64,000 bases of DNA from Puffinus mauretanicus (GCA_023333565.1 JAJKFH010003165.1:1790629-1854628), one strand, 5' to 3'; positions 37,001 to 48,890 are shown, counted from the first letter of the stretch. A program made the numbers and translations. The notes: generated by a model from the sequence alone, not told the origin.

Positions 37001-38555
37001 ACATTTTCCTGCTTGCATATTCTTTATTTTTAATCTTAGCTGCACCAATGTAAGAACCTGTCACTATTGCAAAGGTACTTGCATACACGCTCCTCTTCTG
37101 CCCCCGGTATCCTGCTCCCAACTAGACAACCTCCCGCGTTCCTTTGTGCCAGCTCTGGCACTCATCTCCTCCCTCGGAGAGCTGATTCAGCCTGCTAAAT
37201 GGGAAGAAATCTGCACGCTCCATTTGTTGTATTGGTTTGCAACAAGCACCGAGGCAGAGGGAAGGCAGGCGGTGGCAGCGTGCGCCTGGGAGTGGGGGAC
37301 GAAGAGGGTTACGGGAGCCGGACTCTCCTTTACGGTGGCAATGAATTGCTAGACGAGTTCAACCTGCAAAACTTCACCTTTAGTCCTTCCCCTCTCTGGC
37401 TTCTCCCTCTGGGGCATTCTTCACCTTCCTTGCTTTATGATTTTCTCCCTTTTCCTAAACTACTCTGTTTCCTTAAAGTTTCGGTTCTATCCCTTTGCTA
37501 GTCTTTTTCTTCTCTACCTTCCAGTTGGGGGTTTCTGGTCACCTCCATACTATTCTTTTCACTTTGGGGTGTTTATTGAAACATGCCCCCCCATGTTTTA
37601 ATCCTTTTCTGATGTTTAGTATTTCCTTTTGCACTGACCGTTGTCAGAAAATAGGGCTAAAAAGAAGGTGGTGATGCTGTAGAGCTTGAGGGTAGAAATC
37701 CTGTATGCCTCTCCCCAGTCGTCTTCGTCTGCTTTCTGTTGCTTTCTGTGGTCAAACGCCATACCTGCAGAGCGGAGGAAAAAATATCTGGAATCAGAGC
37801 ATATGATACAGGTAGAGTTCTCGGCTTGAAACTATCTCCTTAAAATAAATAAAAAGCAGAACTTCAGAAGGGAAAATAAGGCACTCAGATCCTTTTTTTT
37901 TTAAACTTTTTTTTCCCCTGCCTGCTTGGAGATCCTGATGATTTGAAATGTTTGATATGTCAGGTTTCTTTCTGTTGGGTGCCGCTTTCCAATACATGCT
38001 CTCCAAGTGCTCAAGTATCTACCTTGCCTCATTTTCCAGGAAGAGGAGTAGCACAGATTGTTCACCCGAGAGACAAAAATGTACTTTATGGGTAAATGCA
38101 GATATTGTATTCTTTGTTCATGCCACGTTAACTGAAAATTACCTCCCTGTCCATGGGAACTCTTAAAGATGATTTCCTCTGCAACAGGAATTAAGATCCA
38201 TGGAAGATCCATAACGGGAAGCTCGTTGGGTGCAGTACATCATCATCAGAAAACATGGAAACTTTGGCTCAACCGATGTCTCTTTCCAGCATGTATTTTG
38301 AGTTATTTTACAATTTTTTTCCCAAAATACCTTTTCTTTTTCCCCAAAAGAAGCATGTTACCTTTGTTTATAGATAATGCAATGTGCTGGTAATGGGTTT
38401 GCCTAGATTGTAGGTCGGAAACAGTAAAACTCATTAATTTCATATAGGTCATGCAGCACTAGAATAAGGCCACTTCCTCAGAGAACAACCGAGAGTAACT
38501 GGGGGAGTTACTGTGCTAACAAAGATTTGTGCAAAGCATTGAAAAATGATTAAAA
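31065..38555. other. Non-coding stretch between candidate exons and CpG island
   Basis: No gene supported. It holds a 19-bp tandem repeat at 31.48 kb, a short direct repeat with 30-base spacing at 33.94 kb (GGCCTATAAATTA twice), and an inverted repeat near 35.52-35.56 kb. Pyrimidine- and purine-rich runs occur near 33.4-33.5 kb. Confidence 0.4.
31482..31517 (+). repeat. 19-bp tandem repeat
   Basis: TGAAATTGTAACCATAC occurs twice, head to tail with period 19, without mismatch in the shared part. Confidence 0.9.
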
Positions 38556-38695
38556 AGGTGGAAGAGGGCTCAGGAAATCATCTAGCCTGTCCCTAGCCTC
38601 ACTCTGCTGAGGTCATGCCAAACTGAGGGAGGTTTGTGTATTTTTAAACACTTCCATTGATGGAGATGCCACAGTCTCCCTAGGCAAGTCACACA
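38556..38695 (-). mobile_element. Old CR1 LINE 3' fragment
   Basis: GGTGGAAGAGGGCTCAGGAA and the following CATCTAG match the minus-strand form of the CR1 3' region. So does the later block ACTTCCATTGATGGAGATGC with CACAGTCTCCCTAGGCAA, the usual 'small damage: wounds in a sentence-like' conserved order in birds. It is much more diverged than the CR1 at 45.7 kb. It lies about 250 bp upstream of the CpG island. Ends are approximate. Confidence 0.6.
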
Positions 38696-39513
38696 GAAAT
38701 CCCTACTAATTATAACACAGCAGAATGCGATTTTCCTTCAGAATTTGTTTTGTCTTTTACCGTTTGTGCAAATACACATTCATAAATTAACGAATAGGCC
38801 GTGAAATAGCGTTTCATTTCTCAAAGCCTACGTCTTCAAGAATCGCGAGGCAGTCCTGCCGAATCACTCAGTCTAAAAATACATATTAGAAAGTTAGTTT
38901 TATTTGTTCCTCTCTCCTTCACCTTTAGGTCGTCCCTTGCAGGGCCGGGGCCGCCCCGCCGCGCTCCAGGTGCCGCGAGGGGCGCGTTAATGCCGCGCCG
39001 GGGCGGCTCGGCCCGATGCTTTGCCCGGGGGGGTGAGGGACGGGACCGCTGCAGCCGCCGCCGCTCCCGGGCGGTGGGGAGCTTGGGTCAGCGCCTCTGC
39101 TCGCCCGGCGGGCCCTCAGCAGGGGCTGGGGAACGCCCGGGACGGTCCGAGCCGGGCAGGGAGCCCCCCGCCCCGGCGCCGCCCTCTCCTCCCCTCAGCG
39201 CTCCGGGAGCCCGGTCCCGCGGCCGCCCCCCGCAGCAGGGCTCCTTCCGCCGCCCCTCCCCGCACCGCGGGTCGGCCCCGGCCCGCAGGTGCGGCCGGGC
39301 TGAGCGCCGCGGGGGAAGGCGGGCGAGCGGGCGGGAGACCGGCCCCGCCGCGGGGGAGTCACCGGCGCTGGGCGGGAGGACTGAAACCGCCGCCCCTCCA
39401 GCGGCGCGGGGGAGCGGCGGCGCCTCCGCCTCCTCCGCCTCCTCCTGCTGCTCCCGCGGCCGCCCGGCTCCGCCGAGGGGCTGCCGGCTCCCGCGGCGGG
39501 GTGGGGACAGCCA

Positions 39514-39522
39514 GGGGCGGGG
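39514..39522 (+). promoter_or_regulatory. GC box GGGGCGGGG
   Basis: This is a consensus Sp/KLF binding sequence, 160 bases upstream of the ATG. Several similar G-rich motifs lie nearby. Function is inferred. Confidence 0.4.
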
Positions 39523-39681
39523 TGCGGGCAGAAGTTGCGAGGAGGGGCGCCGGGGGACGGGGCCGGAGGCTGCCGGGCGGGAGCCCCGCGCTGCCGCCGC
39601 CGTCTGAGGGCAGAGCAGCGCCCCGCGCCGCCGCAGCCGCCGCCGCGCCGTGTGGAGGGAGCGGCCCCTCCGCCCGCGCCC

Positions 39682-39726
39682 ATGGGGGACTCGGTGTTCG
39701 GCGAGAAGCCGGCGCTGCGCTACGCG
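39682..39726 (+). CDS. First coding exon of an unnamed gene
   Basis: The ATG stands in a favourable context (CGCGCCCATGGGG, with G at +4). It is followed by 15 codons, MGDSVFGEKPALRYA, then a near-consensus donor, GTGAGT, at 39727 in phase 0. The frame is also open upstream for 49 codons but has no in-frame ATG there, so this ATG is the natural start. The rest of the protein lies in exons beyond a first intron that probably runs through the end of the window. I do not recognise the N-terminus, and there is no signal peptide. A CpG island promoter suggests broad or developmentally regulated expression. The coding call is inference from start context, donor and island. Confidence 0.6.
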
Positions 39727-39804
39727 GTGAGTGGCCGCGGAGGGGCTGCGTGGGACGGGGGCTCGGAGGACGGTGCGCCCACGTGTGCCGGGGGGTGGGT
39801 GCGC

Positions 39805-39822
39805 CCGTCCGTCCGTCCGTCC
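39805..39822 (+). repeat. (CCGT)n tetranucleotide repeat
   Basis: About four and a half CCGT units lie in the start of intron 1, inside the CpG island. Confidence 0.85.
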
Positions 39823-42728
39823 GCGTGGGCGCGGAAGCCGCTCCGCGGCGCCGCCGGGGGTGAGCAGCGGGAGTGGGGGAGGCTGGTGGCAGCCCTGCCC
39901 CGGCGGGGAGGCCGCCGGGGGAGCCGGGCGCGGGGAAGCCGGGCTGCAGCCCGCACAGACTGTGGCGGTGCGGCGCCTCTCCGGGAGGCAGCCGGGGGAG
40001 CGGGGCCGCTCCGGCGTGGGGCGGCGCCTCGGAGGAGTCCCGAGAGCCTCGCCCCACGCCGCGCGTGTGTCCCTTGGCTCGCGAGCGGGCTGGCGGGGTG
40101 AAGCCCCGGCTCCAGAAGCGCTCTCGGTAACTGGTTCCGGCACCGCTCCCGCTGTGTTTGAGATAATAACACCGTATTTTATTATTTCCTTCACAAGAGG
40201 TTGTGCTGTTGAGAAGCCACTTCCTTTCTGCCAGCCTTATTAGGAGCATTTTCTCGGTTGCTCGGGCAGGAAAAAAAAAAGCCGCATAAAAACAACGAGC
40301 TGTCTCCTCTCCTGAAGTCATAAATAAATGCTAGCACGAGTAATAGCATGCGAGGTCTGATGCCGCTCTCGCTTACACTCATGTAAATAATGAAGAATTT
40401 TACTGCTGTTGATGAAGTTAGGTGGGAACTGTCAGTCAGAGCAGGCTTGCTTTTCTGGTGCTGATACGGCTGCTAGCACTGCCAGGATGGGTTGCTGCCG
40501 AGTGCTTTTCTCACTTGGTTCACTTTGATTCCTTCAGTACTGGCCACTAAATTAAGTTTCTTTTTATGCCTATTTTTAAATCTTATGTGAAAAGTTTAGA
40601 GTAGAAGAGGTTGTTTCGGTTTTTTTGGGGAGGGGGAGGAGTAAGGTCTGTCTTTGTGAATACTGTTATACCCACTTAACTGTAGGTATTAGTGCATTCA
40701 GCTACTATAGTAACACTACAGCTTTTAGAGGTAATGGCATGTTGGCTAAAATAGTTACATAGAAGCAAATACGTTTTCTGTCACGTAGTGATAGTGATTT
40801 CGGTGGGAAACTAGTTGTTATGCATCAAATGAATGGGAACCTCTTCTTTTAATAGGGTAATCTCCCCGTTCATTTAGAGGCATAGGAGACCAGTGACAGT
40901 CACATCACATGCCAGCTCCATGAAACTTTTATTACTTCCTGTGATTGTGCTTGTCAGTCTACCATTAACTACTAGTTACAAACACATTATTGTTTCTGTC
41001 AGTTGGGTATCAGTCCATTTTCTTGCCCGCAGCCAGCAGCAGATAGTGGATTAAGTTCAGGTCAGCAGGCATGCAAAGGAAAAAGCAGGATGGCCAGTCA
41101 TCTCAGATGACCATTACCACTGTAGCAAAACTACTGCTCCTTGATTGCTGTATATTGCAGCAAAGGGGAAACTGTGCACCTAAGAATAATACTTTAAAAT
41201 AAAATATTTTTTACTGTTTTAAGATATATTTCAATAATAAAGTAACAACATGTAGATACATCTAGGAGGTAAGTGATTTTTGCAGGTGATGTTAATGGTT
41301 TGTTTGGAGAATATGGACCTGGATGCTGTGCATTATCCCTGCATACGCTTAATGTGAAGTCTATGAATAGCCTAATTGAAAACAAATGCTTGTTGACCTG
41401 AAGATAAGCCAAGACTTTAGAGCTTTGTTGGATTGAGGCCTTAGTAATTACTGCTTAAATGTAAGTTAGTACCGTTCTCGTTAACTTTGAATAATTGTGT
41501 GGTGTAAATACAAATCAAGTTCTTGGATTGTTTTGATAACTGTGAAATAAAAATTATAGAGTGTTATAGTCTTTAATAGCAATTAATTTATTGGCAAAAG
41601 AAATAATGATTTTTGTGGTGGGCTTTTCTTCTGCTTTTCAGGACTGATAATTAAAGTTCCATGATTTTCATAAAAGTGCATAAGGAAACATCTGCATTAG
41701 CTTATTGGTTCAGATAAGCAGTGTGCTTTTGATGGGAATCTCACAGTCTTCCCCACTCGTGTGCCTTGGATCATGTCTCGGGGCAGCCCTGGAGCGTGGG
41801 AAACAGCGTTTGTCCAGGTGATGCTGAACTGGAGGATGTGCTCCTGGTGCTGCCCAGTGCCTGGAGGGTATTCGAGCCTCAGGACCGAGCTAGAGTCAGC
41901 CTGAGTGTAAACTTCTAAAACTCGTGTGGTTTGGACATTGGGTCCTCTATACCAGCTCCTTAGCTCCGCAGCGTGCTACTGCCAGTGCAACATGATAATG
42001 TAGCCATAAATCAACATTTGATGCCATTACGATTCCGAATCCACAATCCATAGTGTATTTGCAAGGATAGCTTATACAAACAAAGACTTAATAATTTAAG
42101 ACTGTAACATCTGTGGGGATGATCACATAACCTATAGCGCATTTGATCCAGCGTACATTAAATGTGAGTGGGATGACTGATAATTATGTCACAGTTACCC
42201 TTTGAACTCAGCATTGGTGTTGACTCACCACAAAGCTCCAGTAGGCAAAGAGGTAATTTTAACCAGCTGAAACAATTTTTTCAGTGAAAAGTAAGTTAAA
42301 AGAAATCAGCCAGCTAATAATGAATAAAAATATCTTACTGAAGGAGAGTAGGTTTAAAAAAAAAAAAAGGTAAGAAAAAAAAGAGGGTTACACTTGCATT
42401 GAGTCACAGAAATGATTTTTTTTTCCCTCCTAATATCTTTTCACCAGCCCAGAGACCTCTTCTCCCTGTCTGATAGTTATATCTATATAGTATTTTTATG
42501 AAAACTTGTAGAAAGTTAAATAGTATCTCATCCTTGCTGTATGTTGCCTGGCCAAGCTGTACCCTTTAATTTTTAGACCTAGGTAAGTTTTACCTGCTCA
42601 CTAATCATCCAGCTGAATTCACTCTGATTTACAAGCTATTTTTGGTATTGTGGTGTTTATAACTGATACTAAGATCTCCAAATGTTCCAGGAACATTTTT
42701 CAAATTATTTCATTAAGAGGGATGGTCG

Positions 42729-42850
42729 CCTTCCTGACTTGGGATTTCTTCCTGTTCATTCTAAATTCATATGTTTTTTTTTTTTTTTCACCTTCCTGAC
42801 TTGGGATTTCTTCCTGTTGATTCCTAAATTCATATGTTTTTTTTTTTTTT
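42729..42850 (+). repeat. 62-bp tandem duplication with poly-T tails
   Basis: CCTTCCTGACTTGGGATTTC begins each of two adjacent copies with period 62, and each copy ends in CATATG followed by about 15 T. The copies differ only by a one-base change, an indel of one C and the T-tract length, so the duplication is recent. Confidence 0.92.
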
Positions 42851-44973
42851 CATCTTAGCATCAGTTACAGGGGGAATTAAAAGCTGCTTCACATATTTTG
42901 GCTAAAACACCAGAAAGTAATATTGTACTTACTTTATTTTAAGAGATCCATTGGTAACTTGAAATACAGTTTTTTACATATGTGAAGAAAAGACTCAAAT
43001 TAGCCTCGGGTGTTGCCCAACCAACCGGCCCCTCAGTGGTCCAAAGCAGGAAGCTTGAAGTATGATCTGGTTTGGATATAGCCATTTTAATCTTGGTGTA
43101 GCATCTTTAATCTTGTTTTGCCTTGAAACATTTACCAGAAGGGATTTCCCTGAAGGGAAAGGACGTTTGCCCTGATGAGGAAACTCTGGCTGTCTTTAAC
43201 CAGGGAATATGAGGAAATGGGGAGGTGCTGGGATTTGGGAGTGGCTGCCATGACCTGTGGGGTACTGTGGGGGATTCGTCTGAAGAGAAGATGCGAGACT
43301 CTTTGGGGCCAAAGACTGGGAGTTCTGGCAGCCGGAGTGGAGGGGATGTGTGGGTCCCCGGAGGACACAACTATGAGTTGGTTTAAGCCTCTGAATTTAT
43401 CGCTGATGATGAGTCCACCTCCAATTCAGATGTCAGAGGGTATTTTGGGAAAAGAAGGGTTTTTCCCTGCCTCCAGCAGTATTTGGGGCATAGTCTTGTC
43501 TTGTGTGTTGGCTCAGCCTGCGCCCAGCTGACCCTTTGCTGGTGCGGTGGGCAGACTTGCTGCTTGCTCTTACCGTCTTAAATCTGTCAGTCTGCGTGGA
43601 AGGATGGAGGAAACAAAAGAAACAGTTTGCAAGGGAAACTAGGACACTGGTGAACTGCAGAATGCCTTTTGGAGCACAGAGGGAACTAAAAAGAGGATAA
43701 TAGACATTTTCCTCCAGTATTCTAGTTTCTAGTAGTAATGCTAATTGTTACTCGTTACAAAATTTGGTTACGGAATAATTCAAAGTGGAATAGCGAGATT
43801 GGTGGTGACACTGTAAAACTGTAAGCTGGGACTGTAAAAATCTCTTCGTGAGGAGGACCCGAGCACGGACATCCTCCTGTGGGCTTGCTCGCGTTTTGGA
43901 AGAATCCACTTTTAAAGAGAGTTGCTCGCCTTTCTGATTTCAAGACACGTTGCCTGAGTGGCCTTCAGCCTCTCGCAGATTTTTAACAACAAAATTACGT
44001 GCCGCAAGCAAACCGCATTTATTATAGTGATTGTAGTAAATCCTACAAGTAATTTATCTTACAGGACTAATAAGTGTGCTGCCTTCACCTAGACCATTTG
44101 TCTGATTTCTCTCTCTTCCCAACGGGCTCTCCAGCAAGAAGCAGCACAGGAGCAGACCAGACCGGAGCATATCCATATCAACTGTAACATACGTTTGCAG
44201 TCAGGTTTGGTGAGGTGGAAGACAGGCTGTGGGATTCAGGCAGTGCTTGACATGAGAATAAGTTCTTGCCCACCAGGCTCTGTAATTTAAACATCTCTGC
44301 TCCATGGGAGACAGCTGTGTATTTTCTCATATTCCAAGTACTCAAAGGAAGAGTTAACTAGTTAAAAAAAATTAAATCACTCTGTAGGTGTTGTTTTCTA
44401 ATTAGGAAATTGTGAAGAGTACTTCCAACTTGATCAGATAAGCAAGTTACAGAAGAGGCAGTTAGCAGTAGAGGAGTGGTTAAACGTCACATTTCTGGCA
44501 TCCGACTCTTGGATTTTATTCATCGGAGACTTACGTTGACCTCATGCACGTTGGACGTTTTGCTGAAGGAATACGATTTCCGATGGCTGTTGAGCCCAAT
44601 CCTTCGTTCTTCATTTGAGTGAAATTCCCAGTGTTGGCTTACATGTTTGCAACATTTGAAAGTGCTTTTATTGCTAATCTCTAAAGAGCATATATAAATA
44701 TAGGAAACAAGCACTATTTGTTGCTCAATAGTGAACACCAAGGGCCAAGCTTTGATTGGGATTGATGGAATCTGAAGTGAGTCCAGCCAGCTTTTATCTG
44801 CTGTGCAAAGCGGCTGTGAGTTAACACCGAAGAGCCAGGATGGGGGGAAGAGAGGAAGCAAAGAGCTCTTGTGTGTGTCATGGGCTTTTAAAAAGTTGCA
44901 GGAAGTAGATTTCCATTCAGATTAGGTCATATTTTTTGCAGCGCTTGAACTCTTAATGTATTCCTGGGGCTCT

Positions 44974-44986
44974 CCACACACACACG
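44974..44986 (+). repeat. (CA)n microsatellite
   Basis: A short CA run of about six units. Confidence 0.85.
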
Positions 44987-45736
44987 TCCTGTCGCTCATG
45001 TGCAGGAGAAAAGATGGGGGCGGATGCAAGTTGAGTTTGGCAAGGCTTGCTAGGTCAGGTGCAAAGCCACGCTGATGTGGTTGTATTAGTCTGCCCCCAG
45101 ATATTGGTCAGGAATAGAGGTGGCCTAAAGCATGGAGAAAGTGGCCACTCCATGTATAGACAGCAGGAGGTAAAGCTTCCCTTTCATTCGATTTCTCTGC
45201 CTGTCTTTACATAGTATATCGTTGCAATGCAATTACAGTTCTTGTGCTGTTTAATAAAACTCCATGTGAGTGGAGCTTCAGGTTTTTTATTCAGAGAGGC
45301 ACACAATCATTTGGCTCTGATACGGCGGTATACTTCCCAGGTACGATTTATGCTGATTGTGCTTCTCCAAGAGGGGATTTAATCAACCAGCGATAGTCCT
45401 TCGTACAGCTGCTGGGTGGATGAGGTTTTGTGCTCACGGTACTGAGGAAGTCTGCCTGAGCAGCAAGGTCATGCATGGCCAAAATCAGCAACTTGTGCCT
45501 GGAAGTAAGGCTAGCCATGCAGATGAAGTGCAAAATGAGAACTGAGGATTTCGGTCTCTGTTGTGTCCTTTCTTGGTGTTTTTTGAGCAGGGCGTTTGTC
45601 CGGTCCTTTTCTTATTATTTATTTTCCTACAGAAATGTTCTTCTTCCTAAGAGAACTGGCATATGGAAATGCATGCTAACCTTAGGAGATGTTCAGATGT
45701 GAAGGTGATGTGATACAGAACTACCCTTAAGTAAAA

Positions 45737-46273
45737 ATGTTGGACTCCATGTGGTTGATTACACCCATGTGGAGGGTAATTGTCGTAGGTGATTCCCTTC
45801 TGAGGGGGACGGAGGGCCCAATTTGTCGGCCAGACCCATCCCACAGGGAAGTCTGCTGCCTCCCTGGGGCCCGGGTTAAGGACGTTACTAGGATGCTCCC
45901 TAGTCTCGTGCAGGCCTCCGACTACTACCCGCTACTGGTTATACAGGCTGGCAGTGAGGAGGTTGCGGAGAGAAGTCCCGAAGGGATCAAAAGGGACTTC
46001 AGGGCGCTGGGGCGACTGGTGGGAGGATCGGGAGCACAGGTAGTGTTCTCCTCGATCCCTTTAGTGGCAGGGCGGAACACTGAAAGGAACAGGAAAACTC
46101 ATCGGATCAACACGTGGCTTAGGGGCTGGTGCCTTCGGCAGAATTTTGGCTTCTTTGACCACGGGGAGGTTTACAAGGCACCGGGCTTGCTGACGATGGA
46201 CGGAGTTCAGCTGTCTCGCAGGGGAAAAGGATTCTTGCGTATGAGTTGGCGGGGCTCATTGAGAGGGCTTTAA
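45737..46273 (+). pseudogene. CR1 ORF1 C-terminal esterase-like domain, inactive
   Basis: A 178-codon open stretch with the GDSL (SGNH-hydrolase) block GDSLLRGTEG; the presumed nucleophile Ser is encoded at 45794-45796. An esterase domain in CR1 ORF1 is established knowledge. Other key blocks are changed. The usual Gly-x-Asn block reads AGSEE (about 45.95 kb), and the Asp-x-x-His block reads DGVQLSRRGK (about 46.2 kb), with Gln where His is expected. The frame has survived although catalysis should be lost. The N-terminal part of ORF1 is missing through truncation. Confidence 0.8.
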
Positions 46274-46340
46274 ACTAGATTCGAAGGGGGAAGGGGATAA
46301 AACCAGGCTCACTAGAGAAGAGCCTAGGGACCGCACGCCA

Positions 46341-46990
46341 ATGTCGGGGGAGAAATCGGCAGCCCAGCTCAAGTGCCTCTATACCAATGCACGCAGCATG
46401 GGCTGCAAACAGGGAGGAGCTGGAGCCATTGTGCAGCCGGGTAGCTATGACTTAGTCGCCATCACGGAAACATGGTGGGACGAGTCTCACGCATTGAGTG
46501 CTGCGTCGGTTGGCTATAAGCTCTTCAGAAGGACAGCATGGTGGGAAGGAGAGGCGGTAGCCCTGTATGTTAGGGAGTGCTTTGACTGTCTAGAGCTCAA
46601 TGGTAGTGATGATGAGGTCGAGTGCTTGTGGGTAAGGATGAGGGGAAGGCCAACAAGGCAGATATCCTGCTGGGAGTCTGTTATAGACCACCTAGCCAGG
46701 ATGAGGAGGCAGACGAAATATTCTACCAGAGGCTGGCAGAAGTCTCCCAGTTGCTAGCCCTTGTTCTCGTGGGGGACTTTAACTTTCCGGACATCTGCTG
46801 GCAGTACCACACGGCGGAGAGGAAACAGTCGAGGAGGTTCCTGAGTGTGTGGAGGATAACTTCCTGACGAGCTGGTGTTTATGCCCACCAGGGGAGGTGC
46901 CTCGCCTGGACCTGCTGGGTTCACAAAACAGAGAAGGACTGGTGGGAGATGTGGTGGTCGGAGGCCGGGCTTGGGCTTTAGCTGCACCAT
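46341..46990 (+). pseudogene. CR1 ORF2 endonuclease domain, frameshifted
   Basis: An apurinic/apyrimidinic-type endonuclease that nicks target DNA in active elements. Visible blocks are LYTNARSMG (46.38 kb), AITETWWDESH (46.46 kb, with the metal-binding Glu), then after a frame change near 46.65 kb GVCYRPPSQDE and VGDFNFPDICW (46.77 kb, Asp and Asn of the active site). The final Asp-His block near 46.97 kb is damaged: a stop intervenes and the Asp position reads His. The domain cannot be produced as one protein. Confidence 0.85.
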
Positions 46991-47289
46991 GAAATGGTAG
47001 CCCTCGACACTTGGTGAAGTAAAGAGGGGGGCCAGCAAAACCGCTACCATGGACTGAGGGCAGATTCTTGGCCTGCCTAGGACACTTGGTCGAAAGGTCC
47101 CTTTGCAGACAGTCCTGAAGGGCAAAGGGGTCCAGGAAGGCTGGACGCTCTTCAAGAAGGAAGTCTTAAAGCATGCAGGAGCCGGCTGTCCCCATGTGCA
47201 GCAAGAAGAATGGGCGGGAAGGGGCTTAATCGCCTGGCTGAACGCTGGAGCCTGGCTGGGACTCATGAAAAAAAAGGAGAGTTTATCAC

Positions 47290-47919
47290 TTGTGGAAGAA
47301 GGGGCAGGCAAGTCAAGAACAGTACAGGGATCTCGTTAGATCGTGCAGAGAGGAAATTAGAAAGGCAAAAGCCCGGCTAGAACTCAACCTGGCCGCTGTT
47401 GTGAGAGACAACAAAAAATGCTTTTACAAGTATATTAATGACAAAAGGAGAGCTAAGGAGAATCTTCATCCTCTATTGGATGCGGGGGGGAACGTTGCCA
47501 CCAGGGATGAGGATAAGGCTGAGGTACTCAATGCCTTCTTTGCCTCAGTCTTTAGCAGTCAGAGCAGTTACCCTCAGGGTACTCAGCCCCCTGAGCTGGA
47601 TGACAAGGACGACGAGCAGGATAGACCCCCCATAATCCATGAGGAAGAAGTTAATGACCTGCTACGCCACCTGGACGCCCACAAGTCTATGGGGCCGGAT
47701 GGGATCCACCCGAGGGTACTGAGGGAGCTGGCGGAGGAGCTTGCCGAGCCGCTCTCCATCATTTACCAGCAGTCCTGGTTAACTGGGGAGGTCCCGGACG
47801 ACTGGAGGCTCGCCAATGTGACGCCCATCTACAAGAAGGGCCGGAAGGAGGATCTGGGGAACTACAGGCCAGTCAGCCTGATCTTGGTGCCGGGAAGATC
47901 ATGGAGCGGTTTGTTTTGA
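47290..47919 (+). pseudogene. CR1 ORF2 reverse transcriptase, N-terminal part
   Basis: An open stretch of about 200 codons that joins the linker after the endonuclease to the early reverse transcriptase blocks. Visible are NKKCFYKYINDKR, FFASVFSSQ, KSMGPDGIHPRVLRELAEEL and IYKKGRKEDLGNYRPVSL, the fingers-region motifs of CR1-type polymerases. The match breaks after the last motif at about 47.88 kb. Between 46.99 and 47.29 kb the frame is closed by several stops. Confidence 0.88.
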
Positions 47920-48890
47920 GGGCCACGCAGCCATGCGTCCGGACAACCAGGGGATCACTGTAGCCCAGCCAGCACGTAACCATGGGAAGGCAGGTCCTGT
48001 TTGACCAACCTGATCTCCCCTTCTAGGGACCAGGTGACCCGCTTAGTGGATGAGTGGGAAAGGCTGTGGATGTGGTCTACCTGGACTTCAGTGGGCCTTT
48101 GACATCAGTCTCCCGCTGCAGCATTCTCCTCCTAGGAGTAGAAGCTGCAAGGCCCACGGCCTAGACAGGTACACCACTTCGCTGGGTAAAAACTGGCTGG
48201 ACGGCCGAGCCCAGAGTTGTGTGAACGAGTTAAATCCAGTTGGCGGGTCGGTCACGAAATGGGTGTTCCCTAGGGCTCAGTTTGGGGCCGGGTGTTAATA
48301 ACATCTTTATCGACGCATCTGGACGAGGGGATCGAAAGGCTCCTCAGTAAGCTCTGTAGATGACACCAGCCAAGCGGGAGTGTTGACTGCTGAGGGTAGG
48401 GAAGGCTTTGCAGAGGGACCTGGACAGGCTGGATCCATGGGCCGAGGCCAACTGTATGAGGTTCAACAAGGCCAAGTGCCGGGTCCTGCACTTCGGCCAC
48501 AACAACCCCAGGCAACTCTACAGGCTTGGGGAAGAGTGGCTGGAAAGCTGCCCAGAGGAAAAGGACCTGGGGGTGCTGGTTGACAGCCGGCTGAACATGA
48601 GCCGGCAGTGTGCCCAGGTAGCCAAGAAGGCCAACGGCATCCTGGCCTGTATCAGAACTAGTGTGGCCAGCAGGAGCAGGGAGGTGATCGTGCCCCTGTA
48701 CTCGGCACTGGTGAGGCCGCACCTCGAATCCTGTGTTCAGTTCTGGGGCCCTCACCACAAGAAGGACATGGAGGTGCTGGAGCGTGTCCAGAGGAGGGCA
48801 ACGAAGCTGGTGAAGGGCCTGGAGCACAAGTCTGATGGGGAGCGGCTGAGGAACTGGGGGTGTTTAGCCTGGAGAAGAGGAGGCTGAGGG
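47920..48890 (+). pseudogene. CR1 ORF2 reverse transcriptase palm to C-terminus, broken
   Basis: DVVYLDF (catalytic motif A) is readable near 48.07 kb but is followed at once by a frameshift. The usual aromatic-Ala-Asp-Asp box (motif C) near 48.35 kb reads SVDD, with the aromatic residue lost. From 48.41 kb an open stretch of 159 codons shows the conserved tail: [32 protein letters not shown] and [20 protein letters not shown]. The polymerase is inactive. Confidence 0.85.

Larger units (their letters stand above)
38935..40135 (+). promoter_or_regulatory. CpG island promoter with first exon
   Basis: G+C content rises sharply and CpG is frequent throughout, with low-CpG DNA on both sides. The island surrounds the ATG and donor of the plus-strand first exon, as expected for a vertebrate CpG island promoter. 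No TATA box stands out; GC-box sequences do. The transcription start cannot be placed from sequence alone. Long open frames on both strands here reflect the scarcity of AT-rich stop codons. Confidence 0.85.
40136..45734 (+). other. Intron 1 of the CpG-island gene (inferred)
   Basis: AT-rich DNA without a supported exon. It holds a 62-bp tandem duplication at 42.73 kb and an A-rich run at 42.36-42.39 kb. Frames at 43.1-43.7 kb are open but lack splice support. Confidence 0.4.

Noticed and set aside
39088..40194. Long minus-strand open frames of up to 368 codons (and a 320-codon frame at 39359-40321) across the CpG island
   Set aside because: GC-rich DNA contains few stop codons, so all six frames stay open for long distances. 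The translations are Arg/Pro/Gly/Ala low-complexity with no domain, and several frames overlap equally.
39021..40243. Plus-strand open frames of 170-280 codons in the CpG island
   Set aside because: Same composition effect; they run through the splice donor at 39727. Only the short frame from the ATG at 39682 to that donor is kept.
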